From assembly GCA_018873245.2 (NCBI GenBank), contig JAEMBT020000001.1:12368220-12432219 (forward strand): a DNA stretch of 64,000 nt. The letters are read 5' to 3'. The position numbers and the translations under genes were made by a program. Each line of letters starts with the position of its first letter. Positions within the stretch are counted from its first letter, which is position 1. Positions 1 to 11,680 of the stretch are shown one piece after another. The notes under the pieces were generated by a model. That model saw only the letters and a list, made by a program, of their open reading frames with translations, was not told the DNA's origin and did not search any database. Origin of the DNA: Archegozetes longisetosus. Its lineage: Eukaryota > Arthropoda > Arachnida > Sarcoptiformes > Trhypochthoniidae.

Positions 1-429
1 CAAAGGAAGAAGACATGAAAACCTACTTATATAAAATGTGTAATTTATGGTAGCATCAATCCAGAGATTTTTTGATCGGGTCAAGGCCTAAATTCAATAA
101 ACTCAAAGCTTCAATGAAACGCTCTCATTATTTTTGTTATTTCAATTAAAATTGTCGGACAATTTTTTAATAACAACTATTAAATTTTATCAAAAACTTA
201 CAAAATCTATCTCTCTATCAAATTGTACAATCTTGAATGATCTAGCTATTTATTATCATCTTTCATCTTTGTACTTTTTAGTGTAAAGAACTAGATGTAA
301 AATACTATTCATTCAAAAAAATCGTAAATATATCAAATATTTCCTTGACGCATGGCAGACAAACTTTGTCAAAAGATTCAACAAAAACTTTTAGATCATA
401 TCTTATTAGTTTATTGATGAAAATTGGCC

Positions 430-505
430 TAGAATCTTGAGCTTCAAGTTCGAGCTATAACCACAGCTCAGAAGCTCGGTCCAAGCTGCAACCTGCGCTT
501 CTAGG
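430..505. repeat. GAGCTT/AAGCTC-rich island, left member
   Basis: A short island of degenerate GAGCTT-type words in otherwise AT-rich DNA. The reverse complement of its beginning matches part of the island at 1383-1535 (a shared TATAGC..AACTTGAAGCT block), so the two lie in inverted orientation about 0.9 kb apart. Confidence 0.5.
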
Positions 506-1382
506 CTTATGTTAAAAATTCAAAATAATCAGTAGCGATTTTTATAACAAGTATTTGTGCAATAAAGCATCAGTTTTGATCATACATTTTGAGAATGAAT
601 TCTAACACATTGAACTTGAGAAAAAGTGAAATAAATTACGATTTATATTTAATACGCTTCTTAAGCGTACTACTTAAGACTCCAATACTAAAAAGTGTCA
701 AATACTATCAAACTTTTTTGTAGAGAATCAAAATTTTAACGTCCAAATGATGATTGAGCAGTCAAAACTCCAATTTTATAGGCACATTTTAGTGTAACCC
801 CCTAAATGCTGCCTGAGATATGCCATAACGGGCAGACCATAAGGCGTTAACATCATGGTTTTTTACAAAAAAATTGATAGTATATATAATTTTCACATTT
901 CAATGACTTAAAATTTAATTTAATTAGTAAATCATTTCTATTCCTCTTTTGAGTTTTTGAGAGCACTTTGACATCAAGCTCAGTATGAATTATCAATAGT
1001 TATCAGTCTTCTCATAGTATTTTACTTTCATGTGAAGCCATTTTGATAATAGTTTCAAACAATTATCATCTTATTTTGAATAACTTTCAAAATTATTTGA
1101 GATAATCTTACTTTCAACTATTAAGGGACTTAATGAATGTAAATAATATTACTTTTGAAACCTAACATGCTACTAATTCTCTCACTAAATAGCAGTCATT
1201 ACATTAAATTTCATTTCTAAAGCGAAATTCTTTTTGTAAACATAATGATTCACAATTTAGGAATGCAGGTCATTGTTGAATTTGATAGAAGATGAAATTT
1301 GAAAATCTATTTTGCTAACAAATGAGAAGCAGTTCAATATTCATCACTATTTTAACAGTCAATCCCGTCTTTGTTTTATTTT

Positions 1383-1535
1383 GAGCTTGAAATGAGCTGG
1401 CCTTCATGCTCAACAGTTTGAGCTTGAGCTTGAGCTTCACTTCTTCACTATAGCCAAAACTTGAAGCTTGAGTTTATAAGCTCGAAGGTAGCTAAAATTA
1501 AACTTCAAGCTCAGTGTAGCTCACAGCCAGCTTAT
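1383..1535. repeat. GAGCTT/AAGCTC-rich island, right member
   Basis: Contains three consecutive GAGCTT words followed by degenerate versions on both strands. It pairs in inverted orientation with 430-505. The pair could be the terminal repeats of an old foldback element; the DNA between shows no coding capacity. Confidence 0.5.
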
Positions 1536-3305
1536 GCTTATCACTATTATTAGTTATAATAAAGTAATGTATTTTGAGTTTTAATTGTATTTCACCTTGA
1601 AGTATATACATAAAAGCATAATTAGGTTAATTAGTAGCTTGTTATCAATTGAAGATTATCCATTGATTAAATTATAATTCTTTTCAAACTTATCAACAAA
1701 TCAAATTAATAAAGGCCGTGAAGTAAAGAATGCTCTGCAAATAAAATTTTATTTTCAAAATGTTTTTGACACCGTTTGGAAGAATAGTACAGATGGAATA
1801 TAGTTGTTTGGGTCGCGACTTTGGTAAAGTTAAGACATTTTTTAGGCCAAAAAATGTGAAACGAAATATGAAGTTAAAGTAAACTAAGATGTCTTTATTT
1901 TTTCAAGAAATTAACAAAAGTATCACGTTATTGCAGTTAAATTTACTCGAATAAAGAACATATCATTGAGATTATCTTCGAGTAAACACGTACGATTTGA
2001 GCAAAAAAAGTATTTACACTGTGAGAAACTTTCAGCATCACAATTTGTTACAAGAACCTATAGGAATAACTACCTTTCGTTAGCTGCTAAATCGATATCT
2101 AATTTAATGCTTTCATCCCCGTTTAATATTCTCACAATACTTTTGATTGTAGAATAACCGGAATTCTCGTTTAACCCATTTTTGAGCTTTAGACACTCAA
2201 TTTTTCAGAATTTCCCATATTTCGTAATAAAAAGGAAAGTTCACAAAAAGCGTGAACTACAGAGTGAAATGTAAGCTAATGTGTAGGCACCGAACGACTT
2301 GTTTTTATGTGATTCGAACTCATATTTAACTTGTGACTCAATATAGAACTTAATTAAAAATATTATTTTTCACCAAGGTCGAAATTAGAAAATTCGGATA
2401 AATTAATAGAAATATCTTAACTTTCGAAATAATTATGTAATAATTTCTGTATGTTTCGCAGTTGAGCAATTCATATACTCTTACTTTATGTGTATAATTG
2501 CTTAACTAATAAGTGAGTGTTGAATCTCTTGTGCGTGATTTTCAGCTAATTGATATGATTGTATATTTTACTAATTCAATCTAAAGCATTGATCACATCT
2601 AACAAATTACTTTCAAACAATTTTTAATAAATTCTCGATAAATAAAAGAAACATAATTATACTTATCGTAATAGAGATGACAGATTTTTAGATTTCTGAG
2701 TTTTTAATGCTACTGAAACATATTGTAAAGACTGAGTCCGAATTTTGTCTTCACAATGGTTTAGTAGTGAAATAAATGAGACAGCTTTCTGACAAAGAAA
2801 TTTTATTTTAAATTGTAAAGATATAGAGATAATGAAAGTTTCAGAGTGTACATGTCAAAAGTAAGTGTTTACTTTTAATAAGTATTTCTATAAACTTAAA
2901 ATGAATGCCTCTTCTCATTTAATTTGCATTGTTTCTATATCAAATAGTCTAAACTCAGAAAAATTGCAATGTCCTAAATTTATACTTTGTGGGACATTTA
3001 TTGATAGATTATGATCATTATTTGGCTAAGTAGAAGTAAACAACTCTGTATAGAGTCACTCTGATATGGACAATAAATGGTAGTGGCTAGTGACTATAAT
3101 ACTAAGAAGTAAGCAATATAATAGGAAAAATACGAAAGAAAAATAAGAAAATTATGCCTCACAAAACGATACTAGTTTTATATGAAAACAATATGAAATG
3201 CATGTCACGTGTCAGATTCTTGAAAACTCAGATACATGTAATCCTAAAACCAGTAACAGATAATAGTTCGTACAAAAGTTCAAACAGCCAATCTATAGCT
3301 GGAGC

Positions 3306-3428
3306 ATACAAGACATGAGATCCTCCAGGGCCTCCGGACCTGAGGTCTTTTTAGGTCCAAATCCAGGTCCTGGCCTGAATATTAATTAAGGTCCAGGTCT
3401 TTGGAAAGACCTCTCAGTGAAGATCTAA
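3306..3428. repeat. AGGTCC/GGACCT-rich island, left member
   Basis: GC-rich island built of degenerate AGGTCC and AGGTCT words, including the palindromic block AGGTCTTTGGAAAGACCT. The same block with one extra C occurs in the island at 3672-3780. Confidence 0.55.
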
Positions 3429-3671
3429 TAATAATATAAATGATGGAAATGAATATTTATTTAGTGATAAAAATATAAACTTTAGTGTTTCAAATAGTGG
3501 TGCCCATAAACCTAAACACACACATGACTCTACAGTACTATCATTAAGACAATTAATCTTTTCATAATAAACACAACAGAAAATGACTTCACGTATTAAA
3601 TTATATGTAAAACCATCCGTTGAAATATCGATATGCAATTTTGTATTTTTATTCAGATAATCAAAATATAT

Positions 3672-3780
3672 TTGAGGTTCGGGTTCATGTTCAGGTCCGG
3701 GCCCAGGTCTGGGTCTTCGAACAGGAGTCCAGATCCACATTTAGGTCTTTCGGAAAGACCTCCAGGATCGGGACCTGCTC
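3672..3780. repeat. AGGTCC/GGACCT-rich island, right member
   Basis: Partner of 3306-3428, about 240 bases away, again with an AGGTCTTTC.GAAAGACCT palindrome and degenerate GGGTC/AGGTCC words. The overlapping short open frames read as Arg/Gly/Pro low complexity and are not credible proteins. Confidence 0.55.
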
Positions 3781-5325
3781 AGCACCAAGTCAATCCTTTT
3801 CTTTTGATGAAAGTTTCAATTTCACGAAAATATAATTTTAATCAAATTAATCTTTTGCTCTTTGAAGAATTATTGAGATTATGTTTTCCCACAAGCTTTT
3901 CAAAAAAATATTATTGACCCTAATTATTAAAATGTTGGTAATAAGATTTTAAGTGATTGTCGTAGGCGCACTGCAGTCGAATTCAACTAATCTTTGTTGT
4001 TGAATAATAAGGGTGATATTGTGCCACTAATAGAGCAGTGCTATAAGGCCATCATAAACTAAATAGTAATTTTGAAGAATGAAGTTATCTAATTATATGT
4101 AGTGTGGAAAAGATGAAAATGTCACTTTAAAGTACTCTAAATTAAGTCGAACATATAGAAACTTATGCGATAAGGTGATTACTCAATGAATAACAAAAAA
4201 CAGCAGAAACCATGAAATCAACAACAAAATGTAAATAAGTATCTTGAAAGTTTGACTTTCAATTTGAATCACTAACCAATTTCTTATTAAACTCTCTGGA
4301 AAATTAGTTTAATATAATAACTCATTTGTAAGTTTAAAAGCAGTACGATAATCATATGAAATAAGTTTTAAATTATTTAATGCTTAATGCACAGTTTAAG
4401 TAATGTTAAACTTTACATATTTTCAAACAATACGTATTTATCACAATTTTACTGATATTTCATTTCAATTTCATGGTATCGAAGTATTGAAATCCCGTTA
4501 ACATATTGCTAGAATGAAAGCTTCGATTGAACTAATCGAAACAACTTTTCTGTTATATATTCATTAATATCTATTTTGATTCTTGGAGTTATTTTAAGAA
4601 TTGCTTGCATTGTTAGAAACAAAGATATGGAAGGTCTGAGTTTATAACAAAAATTATGAGAAAAATGCTTTAAAACAAAAGTAAATTACCTTTCGAATAT
4701 TTAACGATTTCTTCAATAAAATGAGAGAATAGTCGTTAAAAATATTTGATGAGATTAACTTTTCATCAAATTAAAGGAGTCAATTTTACTGTTGTCTGAT
4801 TACATTACTACATTATTAATTAATTTCTAACGCAACGCTTATCAAAGTTTGCCTTAAACTCGTATATTAATAACTCTAGAAAAATAGCTTGAAAGATTAT
4901 GCTTTACCTTATATTAATTTTTCTGGAACCTTACTGATTTGGATGTAAACTAGATATACTTTTAGAACTTGAGTACTACGAAAAGCCAGAAATAGAAAAA
5001 TAATGAAAAATTTTCTAATCTGAGGTAAAGAGACATAATGATCTAAGAATATTTGGTTAAACGTAGCTTCCCACTTCCGGTAAAGTTGTAAAGGCCCGCT
5101 GAGTAGCCACCTACTCTTAGTGAAGATTTGTCTTACAACCAACATAAATAACTGGCACAAAATGAATTCAGATAAGGCATTGAGGTGTCTTCTTAGGCAG
5201 GTCCGAAAGACCGTAGTAGCGGAGATTAGTCAGGTGACTAGCCTGTGCGATTTGCTTATAAGCTCTGGTGTCTGAACTTGCGGTGTAAAGGGAATTTTTC
5301 CTTTTTATAGTAATTTTGTGTTACG

Positions 5326-6075
5326 ATGGAGACAATTTTAGTGCTGATAAGTTTACTAATAGTGCCTTTATATGTTGAATGTACTATATCTCAATATATA
5401 TGTGATAGAAGAGAACATGATTGGGCAGTACAATGCAATTGTGACAGTGGAGTCATGAAATACACAACTGGACCTTGGGAGAATTGCGTGATGTTAGGAG
5501 CTAATCCTGGCAAACCGACCAACTATCATTATTTGCTAAACTCATATTGGGACGGCCAGAAGACTACATGGTCTACAACACCATGCAATCCTCTACCTGG
5601 TTATGCTACTGTGGCTTTATATGCGATTAATGGAAGTCAAATATACAGGCAAGCAACATGCGAAAGTGTAGAAAATGCAAGCAATTGTAGCTGCACGGGT
5701 TGGCGTGGTAGACGCTTGTGTGATCAATTTGATTCCATGGGTAGCTACAATTGTTATTATGACGGCCCGGTATCTGGAGGTTATCAATATGTAATAGAGG
5801 GAAATGGAGGATCAAATTGTGTTTTGTTGCTGCAACCTGGGAACGTGATAGTTCAAGGCAATGAGTTTCCAGTATCTTATGTGGTCTCTACGAGCGAATG
5901 GCCGAAACTTTCGTTGTTGGATAATGAAGATCCAAGAGATTTAACAACCTGTAAGCGTAGACCAGAAGATAAAGCGTTGTTTGTGGGTTGTTGCTGTTTG
6001 CTGTTAACCCTACTCTTTGTAATCATTTCTGTTTGTAATCGGGATAGGAAGCATTATTCAAGTTTTAATTTTTGA
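5326..6075 (+). CDS. Orphan secreted/type I membrane protein, Cys-rich
   Basis: A single uninterrupted 249-residue frame. It starts METILVLIS with a typical signal peptide (residues 1-20). A roughly 200-residue ectodomain follows with about 13 cysteines, including CNC and CSC pairs, and N-glycosylation sequons near NGS, NAS and NCS. Then comes a transmembrane segment (about 216-235, starting ALFVGCCCLL) and a short basic tail ending HYSSFNF. I do not recognise the family. The even Cys spacing suggests a disulfide-bonded extracellular domain. It is intronless and visibly richer in G and C than its surroundings, unlike the other genes here, so a retrocopy, a transferred gene or a virus-derived membrane protein are all possible. 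No clear polyadenylation signal follows. The start is the first ATG after an AT-rich leader, with a TATAAG about 70 bases upstream. I am confident it is coding; its function is unknown. Confidence 0.75.
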   Translation: METILVLISLLIVPLYVECTISQYICDRREHDWAVQCNCDSGVMKYTTGPWENCVMLGANPGKPTNYHYLLNSYWDGQKTTWSTTPCNPLPGYATVALYAINGSQIYRQATCESVENASNCSCTGWRGRRLCDQFDSMGSYNCYYDGPVSGGYQYVIEGNGGSNCVLLLQPGNVIVQGNEFPVSYVVSTSEWPKLSLLDNEDPRDLTTCKRRPEDKALFVGCCCLLLTLLFVIISVCNRDRKHYSSFNF

Positions 6076-6143
6076 TAATGTATATATAGCAATCAGAAGT
6101 AATGTGTTGTCACAGGTCTCTTTCCATTAGACTATAATATATC

Positions 6144-6902
6144 TATTGTATTTCAATTTCGGTCAATAACCGAATTTAACTGAATATGACTGCTGAAATT
6201 AAAAAACTTCTTTCAGTCAAATAGTATAGTTTACTGATTTTGACCGAAAAGATCTCTGATGCATTTTTGCATATGTTTCTTAATTTAAATGTAATCTTAC
6301 GTAATACTATTCATTACACGCGTTTGCTGTTTAATGATTAATTCAATCGGGTACTTATGTACTGCCACTAATAGCTTAACTGCAACTTTTGACGATTTAC
6401 AATGAGTGTACCTTATTTTAGGATAAAATCTCGAATAAATGCCTTTTAACTAGTACATATGTTCTATAGGTTGGAGTTTTATCGGGTTTTAGAGAATTTG
6501 TCATTCTAATTTTCTTAAAGATATAGTTCTTTTGAAATGCGCTCTTGTTGAATGAGGGATTTCTCCTACTAGAAAGCAGTTCAATGAGAGCTCGCTTCCT
6601 GTCATCGTAAATCGTCGAAAGTTACAGTTAAACGCCTAATCATCTTTTAGTATACTTCGTCATATTTAAGACTCAAAGAGAACTGTTTGAACACTGAAAC
6701 ACTTCAGACTCAAATGATTATTTGTTTTAATAGTCATACTCGATATAAACTTAATTATTAATTTATTTTAAAAAGTGGATTTTAATTTCTTTTGTAACAG
6801 AATATAACCTCTGAATTTAATCTAATTTTAAAAATAAGTTATGTTGATAGAATTTGACCTCTAATTTTCTAATTTACAAATGACCGAAATGAAAATACAA
6901 TA
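6144..6902. mobile_element. Long inverted-repeat element, non-autonomous
   Basis: Outer arms 6144-6164 and 6881-6902 are inverted copies (TATTGTATTTCAATTTCGGT against its reverse complement). Inner arms 6374-6405 and 6602-6635 are a second, stronger inverted pair (about 30 of 34 positions). No coding capacity lies between. It is best read as a degenerate MITE or foldback element, superfamily unknown. Confidence 0.5.
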
Positions 6903-7300
6903 AATATGTCACACTTTGAGAAACTTATAGGATATTCAACACAGTAACTAAAACAAATTACTAATCAAATTTGGCAAAAAATTAATGCACGTCACAAGGA
7001 GGTTGACATAGCAACCGCCTCTTTCCTTTTTGCTATCTTTTGCTAAAGTTTCAAAATATACATTTTCCCTAACATTTTATAACTACATTTGAAAAGTTCT
7101 TGTAATTAACCTTTTATTGACTCATACCAACAAATATTTTTTGTAAAATCAAAGTTCAATATTTTCTAAAACTATAGAAAAATTTATAGACACAAAGTAC
7201 GAGAAATAATGGGAGCAAAAAGTGATAAATATGTACAACATAATATATCAATACAATGGCCACGCGAGAAATCATAAACATGCTATGAAGCTGAGACTGG

Positions 7301-7738
7301 CAAATCGTCTTTCACCCACGTTCCCCTCATCTGAATCCTTGTCATATTTTCATACTCAAGGATGAAAGAGTCCCTGTATGGCCAACAATCTAGAACATCA
7401 GAGGAAATTAATGCAGCTGTCAAATCCTATCTTCGTGAATGGCCAAAGTAAGATATAGTGTTGAAATTGAAGAATTGGTAAATCAGAATGCATTAAAGCT
7501 GTCGGCAATTACTTTGGACACTAAAACCTTCATCTATATGTATTTTAATTATTTACCTGTACCTTTAATAAAACTGTTAAAATTAATTAATTACAAGGAC
7601 TTTTCAAATGACTCAAGTATATTAAATCATCTCTTATATTATTACCTAATTAAAAAATTTGATGTAAGCAAACCAAACCATTTGAGTAAATTGAATTCAA
7701 GTACTAATACTTGCTCAATGTCGAATAAAATTTAAATA
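7301..7738 (+). mobile_element. Degenerate mariner/Tc1 transposase, C-terminal remnant
   Basis: Translation from 7301 reads IVFHPRSPHLNPCHIFIL, the family's HPPYSPDLxPxDxxLF block that precedes the last catalytic residue. After a frame change it continues GQQSRTSEEINAAVKSYL and WPKVRYSVEIEELV, matching the usual end of mariner transposases. The remaining open frame (7439-7735) is then AT-rich sequence of no recognisable origin. Stops and a frameshift show it is dead, and no terminal repeats are visible. Confidence 0.7.
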
Positions 7739-7739
7739 A

Positions 7740-9578
7740 TTATAGTATTTCTAAAATTTTTGTGCTCTTAATTATTCCGATTGACTGTAAGCTCGTTTAA
7801 GTTATCTTCAAAGATAGTATTACTTTAGGGCATTAATTCATAAGGGATTACTCAGAATTTTCAAGGAGACCTAGTAAGACGAAACTTTTTACGTTGGAAA
7901 CAATACTAAAATAGTTTCTCAGCTTCAAATGATCTTAAAGTTTTGTAATTATCTTTTTATGCTGAAGAGACAGTCTCTTGTATGAAAATTTTAATTTAGA
8001 AATATTTAAAAAACTGTAAATGTTCATAACAGTTCCAAAAAATGTACGGTATGTATCTTATATTCTATCAACCACTAAACTCAGATATAGTAGTTAAAGC
8101 TTTGTTATATTATGATGCTTTAATCAGCCATTTATGAGTTGCATCTGATCAATGCGCAATATTAGATCAGTCGAAAAGTTCTCGGCCTAACGCCTTTCCT
8201 GATATTTTGGATGTTGGTTTTTATACCAATAATAGTGTCATGCTTCAAAAGATTGTATACCAAAAAATTAACTGGTCTCACTGAAAGACAAAACATTAGA
8301 CAACTTTTTCATGTCAAAAAACACTTAGAAATTTTTAGAAAACTTCCATTCTTTTTACTATTGGGTCTATTGTATTGATATCTCTTCTTTAACAGTTTAT
8401 AATTCTATTACTACTATGAGAAGTCAATCAATTTTTAGCATCAGATCTCACGAAATGAGGCTCTATTATCACTATCAAAATCAACATTCAAAAACATCAG
8501 GAAAGGTATTAGGCCGAGAACTTCTTGACTGACCGTTATTGGAGATTGTACTCAACATAGGAGTTTAGGGGCTAATGGTACATACAATATGTATGCCTGA
8601 CAAGTCTAAAGTTCAATCTATAGTTATCTCACAGATTTGACTTTGTAGTCGTTTAAATTAGCTTGAAGTGTTCGTCAGAGCCTCACAACTTGGAGATAAG
8701 TGATCTTACCTTTGGTCTTAGAACTTAAATGACCGCTTTTACAATAATACATAACACCCGAATAAAAAAATTATATAAAATTGTTGCATCGAAAAGTGCA
8801 TATCAAATTTGGGTTTAATAACATTCACTTATCAAATTGACAATAATTTTGAAAATTCTATTCTCAAAAACATAGAGCTAAGCAATGATAATTGTTTATC
8901 AGTTGTATTTGATCATTTAATATCCACATAGCCTTTAAGGCATAATTATAACATATATGTTTCAATAAAAATCAGTGAGCAAACTTGTATTTGAACTTTT
9001 TAGTAAAACTGTTTCAATACATGCTCCAAAGCATAAATGAATATTTAATACGTGATAGCTTTGTCCTACTTTTCTCACGCATTGTGAAAACTGCTAAACA
9101 AAAGTTAATCTTAAATGAAGAGCATGAGTTTAAAGGAGTTCTAACAGTAATAAAATGCTTAAAAATTTTAATTGCGATTTCTATTCAACTTTTGATTTCT
9201 TTTTTGGTATCAAAATGAATAAATGACACAAAAATCTAATTTTCATTGCAAAATGTTTGACAGAAGCCTTTTTAAATAAGTCAAGATTTGAAGGAATTAT
9301 GTAACAAACAACATAAAATACGACTTAAATTTCTTATAAGGTCACAGAAAATCAAGTCATTGCTTAATAACTAGTTTGCAATGAATGAGGAAATCTCTTA
9401 AACCACTGTATCCTAAATGTTCCTAATTGCAACTTAAGCCTCGGTTATATGAGGAAAACATTTTTCCAAAAAGTAGCTCAAAGTTAAGTTTGATGTATTT
9501 TGTAAACCTAGTTGAATAACAGTTAGTCTGAAAATGTTTGTAATGTAATGAGTTTTAGTCAGTTCAATTGTTGTCTCA
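7740..9578. other. Intergenic, one inverted-repeat element
   Basis: Apart from the element at 8165-8533 I see nothing supported. The open frame at 8985-9218 has no motif, no splice context and an AT-rich composition. Confidence 0.5.
8165..8533. mobile_element. Short TIR element (mariner-type MITE)
   Basis: Arms of about 60 bases at 8165-8225 and 8471-8533 are inverted copies sharing AGTTCTCGGCCTAA and CCTTTCCTGAT. The length (about 370 bp), long terminal repeats and absence of coding sequence fit a MITE. A TA flank is present on the left but is not clear on the right, so the exact ends are uncertain. Confidence 0.65.
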
Positions 9579-9586
9579 TATATATA
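9579..9586 (+). promoter_or_regulatory. Possible TATA box for the first esterase-like gene
   Basis: TATATATA lies 36 bases before the ATG at 9622, with a TCAG initiator-like word about 30 bases downstream at 9610. The implied 5' leader would be only about 12 bases. Confidence 0.3.
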
Positions 9587-9621
9587 GAAAGTGCTTGAAA
9601 TAGACGTTTATCAGAAAAAAG

Positions 9622-11680
9622 ATGGAATCATACGGAATTTTCAACTATAGAGTTAACAGCAGATTCCGTAATTATGTAATTGGATTATTTATGACATGTG
9701 CGTTTACTCTATTTATCATCATATATTTGACGAGAAGAAGTGCAATATCAAGTGAAAATTTAACAGATACTGAAAGATTATTTCAAAGTCCTAAAAAGAA
9801 ATCTTACGGTGAAATAACTAAGTTTAAGAGTGTTGACAATGATAATAGTGAAGTGACTATTAAGTTATTGAATGGTTTGTTAAAAGGTAAAAATTAACAG
9901 TTTTTAGTTCAACAATATATGCATTTACTGGTGTTCCATATGCCGAACCACCGATCGGACAATTAAGATTTTCGAGTCCCGAACCAGTGAAACCATGGAA
10001 TGGAGTTAAAAAAGCACTAAATTTCACTCCAATGTGTCCGCAATTTGTGTTACCTCAAGAATTAGTGCCAATGAATTTCATAAGTAATATGATGTCGGAG
10101 GATTGTCTCAGTCTTAATATATGGACGCCAGATATAAAGCCCAAAAAACTTAAGACTGTTATGGTTTGGATACATGGGGAGCCTTTAACTACAATTCTGC
10201 TAATTTGCATGAGACTGATGGCAGAGTTATATCATCTTTCGGTGACGTGGTTGTAGTTACTGTTAATTACAGGCAAATAATTGAAACTATATTTTGCAGT
10301 TAATTGTGTGATTGATAAACTATTGTTTTATGGACTTTTTAGAGTCGGAGCATTTGGTTTTCTCAACACTCGCACAGAAGGAGCGCCTGGGAATATGGGT
10401 ATATATGATCAGATATTAGCACTTAATTGGATTAAAGATAACATTAAGAGTTTTGGCGGAGATCCCAACAAAATAGTTCCTTTTGGTGAAAATGCAGGAG
10501 CGATAAGTATTGGGATACTAATGACTCACAACAATACTAAAAACTTATTTTCAAGAGCTATAACTCAGAGCGGAAGTTTTTTAGTGCCTCAATCTTCAAA
10601 TACTTTTGAAAATTCTGTTAAGTTTGCAAAACTCGTCGGTTGTCTTAATGAAGAAAACAAGAAGGAGCCTGATTCTTTTTCCGACAATGTTATCGAATGT
10701 CTTAAAAATAAACCATTCGATGAACTTCTTCAGGTAAACTATAAACAGATTTTCTTCATAGTTTGTTTAAAAAAAGGTGGAATTTGTGTCTTAAAAAGTC
10801 CTTTTCTCTTTTATTGAAAACATCAATATCTGAAAGGCAGCGAATTCTTTCTCAAATGGGACACTATTATCATTCATGCCATCCATAGACAGCTATTATG
10901 AAGATATTGAATCTCCGATGACCTATATCGAAGATGTCGATGCGTTCTCTAATATGAAAGAACTCATGTCGGGTGTTGTTAAAGATGAGGGAACTTTATT
11001 TTTACTTATGATGAACCCAAAGCTTTTTCAAAAGAATACTTATCCACAGTTGAAAACGTTGAAAAAAACGCGACAAATGTTCACAGATTTGACTAAAAAC
11101 AGATCTGATATTTCAGAAAAGACGGCAAAAATTTCTGCCGAAAGTTTCATAACCGGTCCTGATAAAGACTCTCCATTAAACAATGTCCAAAGATTGGCCA
11201 ACGCTTTTGGCAATGCAATGATCAATTGTCCGACTATTTTCTTAGCTGATGAGATGATAGCCAGAAATAAATCTGTTTATATGTATTCATTCAGTCACAG
11301 GCCAAAGTCTAGTAAATTTGGTGAATGGCTTGGAGTTGTTCATTACGAAGAAGTTCCGTTCGTTTTTGGTTATCCTCTTAGAAAGACTAATATTTATAGC
11401 AAACAAGATGTTATTTTCTCTGAAAGAATTATGAAAATATGGACAAATTTTGCCAAAACTGGGTATGAATTTATGTTTTACTGAATTGAATACTTTCTAG
11501 AATTGATTATATTTTTATCCATAACATAGGAAAGTATTTGCACAACTAGATCTAGATTGGCCAAAATATAGTGAAGAATTTTCTTCCATGGTTTTAAACC
11601 CCAAACAATCATCAGTTATAACGAATTTTTATTCAAAACCATGTGAATCGTATAAGTCTATGATTGAAGCTAGCGGTTAA
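9622..11680 (+). CDS. Carboxylesterase-like protein A, Ser-to-Asn, frameshifted
   Basis: Type-B carboxylesterase/cholinesterase fold. Exons: 9622-10272, 10343-10733, 10837-11462, 11530-11680; phases agree throughout and give about 605 residues. A signal-anchor segment (YVIGLFMTCAFTLFIIIYL) precedes the alpha/beta-hydrolase domain, which shows PYAEPPIGQLRF, EDCLSLNIWTPD, the oxyanion HGGAF, DEGTLF with the family's acid, and VHYEEVPFVFG with its His. The nucleophile elbow reads GENAG: AAT (Asn) at 10491-10493 replaces the Ser, so hydrolysis is not expected. Intron 1 has a GC donor (GC-AG, 70 nt). Two 1-nt deletions, near 9889-9893 (run of A) and 10177-10181 (run of G), break exon 1; they are sequencing errors or signs of decay. 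AATAAA occurs at 11723. It is a tandem paralogue of the gene at 14864. A non-catalytic adhesion, binding or sequestering role is possible. Confidence 0.88.

Larger units (their letters stand above)
1..5325. other. Intergenic AT-rich region, no gene seen
   Basis: No open frame here carries a recognisable motif or a convincing exon structure. Short frames at 1966-2157, 3414-3917 and 4909-5160 are low-complexity or lie in repeats. The only structure I see is two pairs of hexamer-rich islands, listed separately. The last 150 bases are slightly more GC-rich and lead into the gene at 5326. Confidence 0.6.

Noticed and set aside
1966..2157. 63-residue plus-strand frame
   Set aside because: No motif, splice context or biased composition; expected by chance in this length of sequence.
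3414..3917. Overlapping frames with Arg/Gly/Pro-rich translations
   Set aside because: They translate the AGGTCC-word island on both strands, so the composition comes from the repeat.
8985..9218. 77-residue plus-strand frame
   Set aside because: AT-rich, no motif and no neighbouring exon signals.
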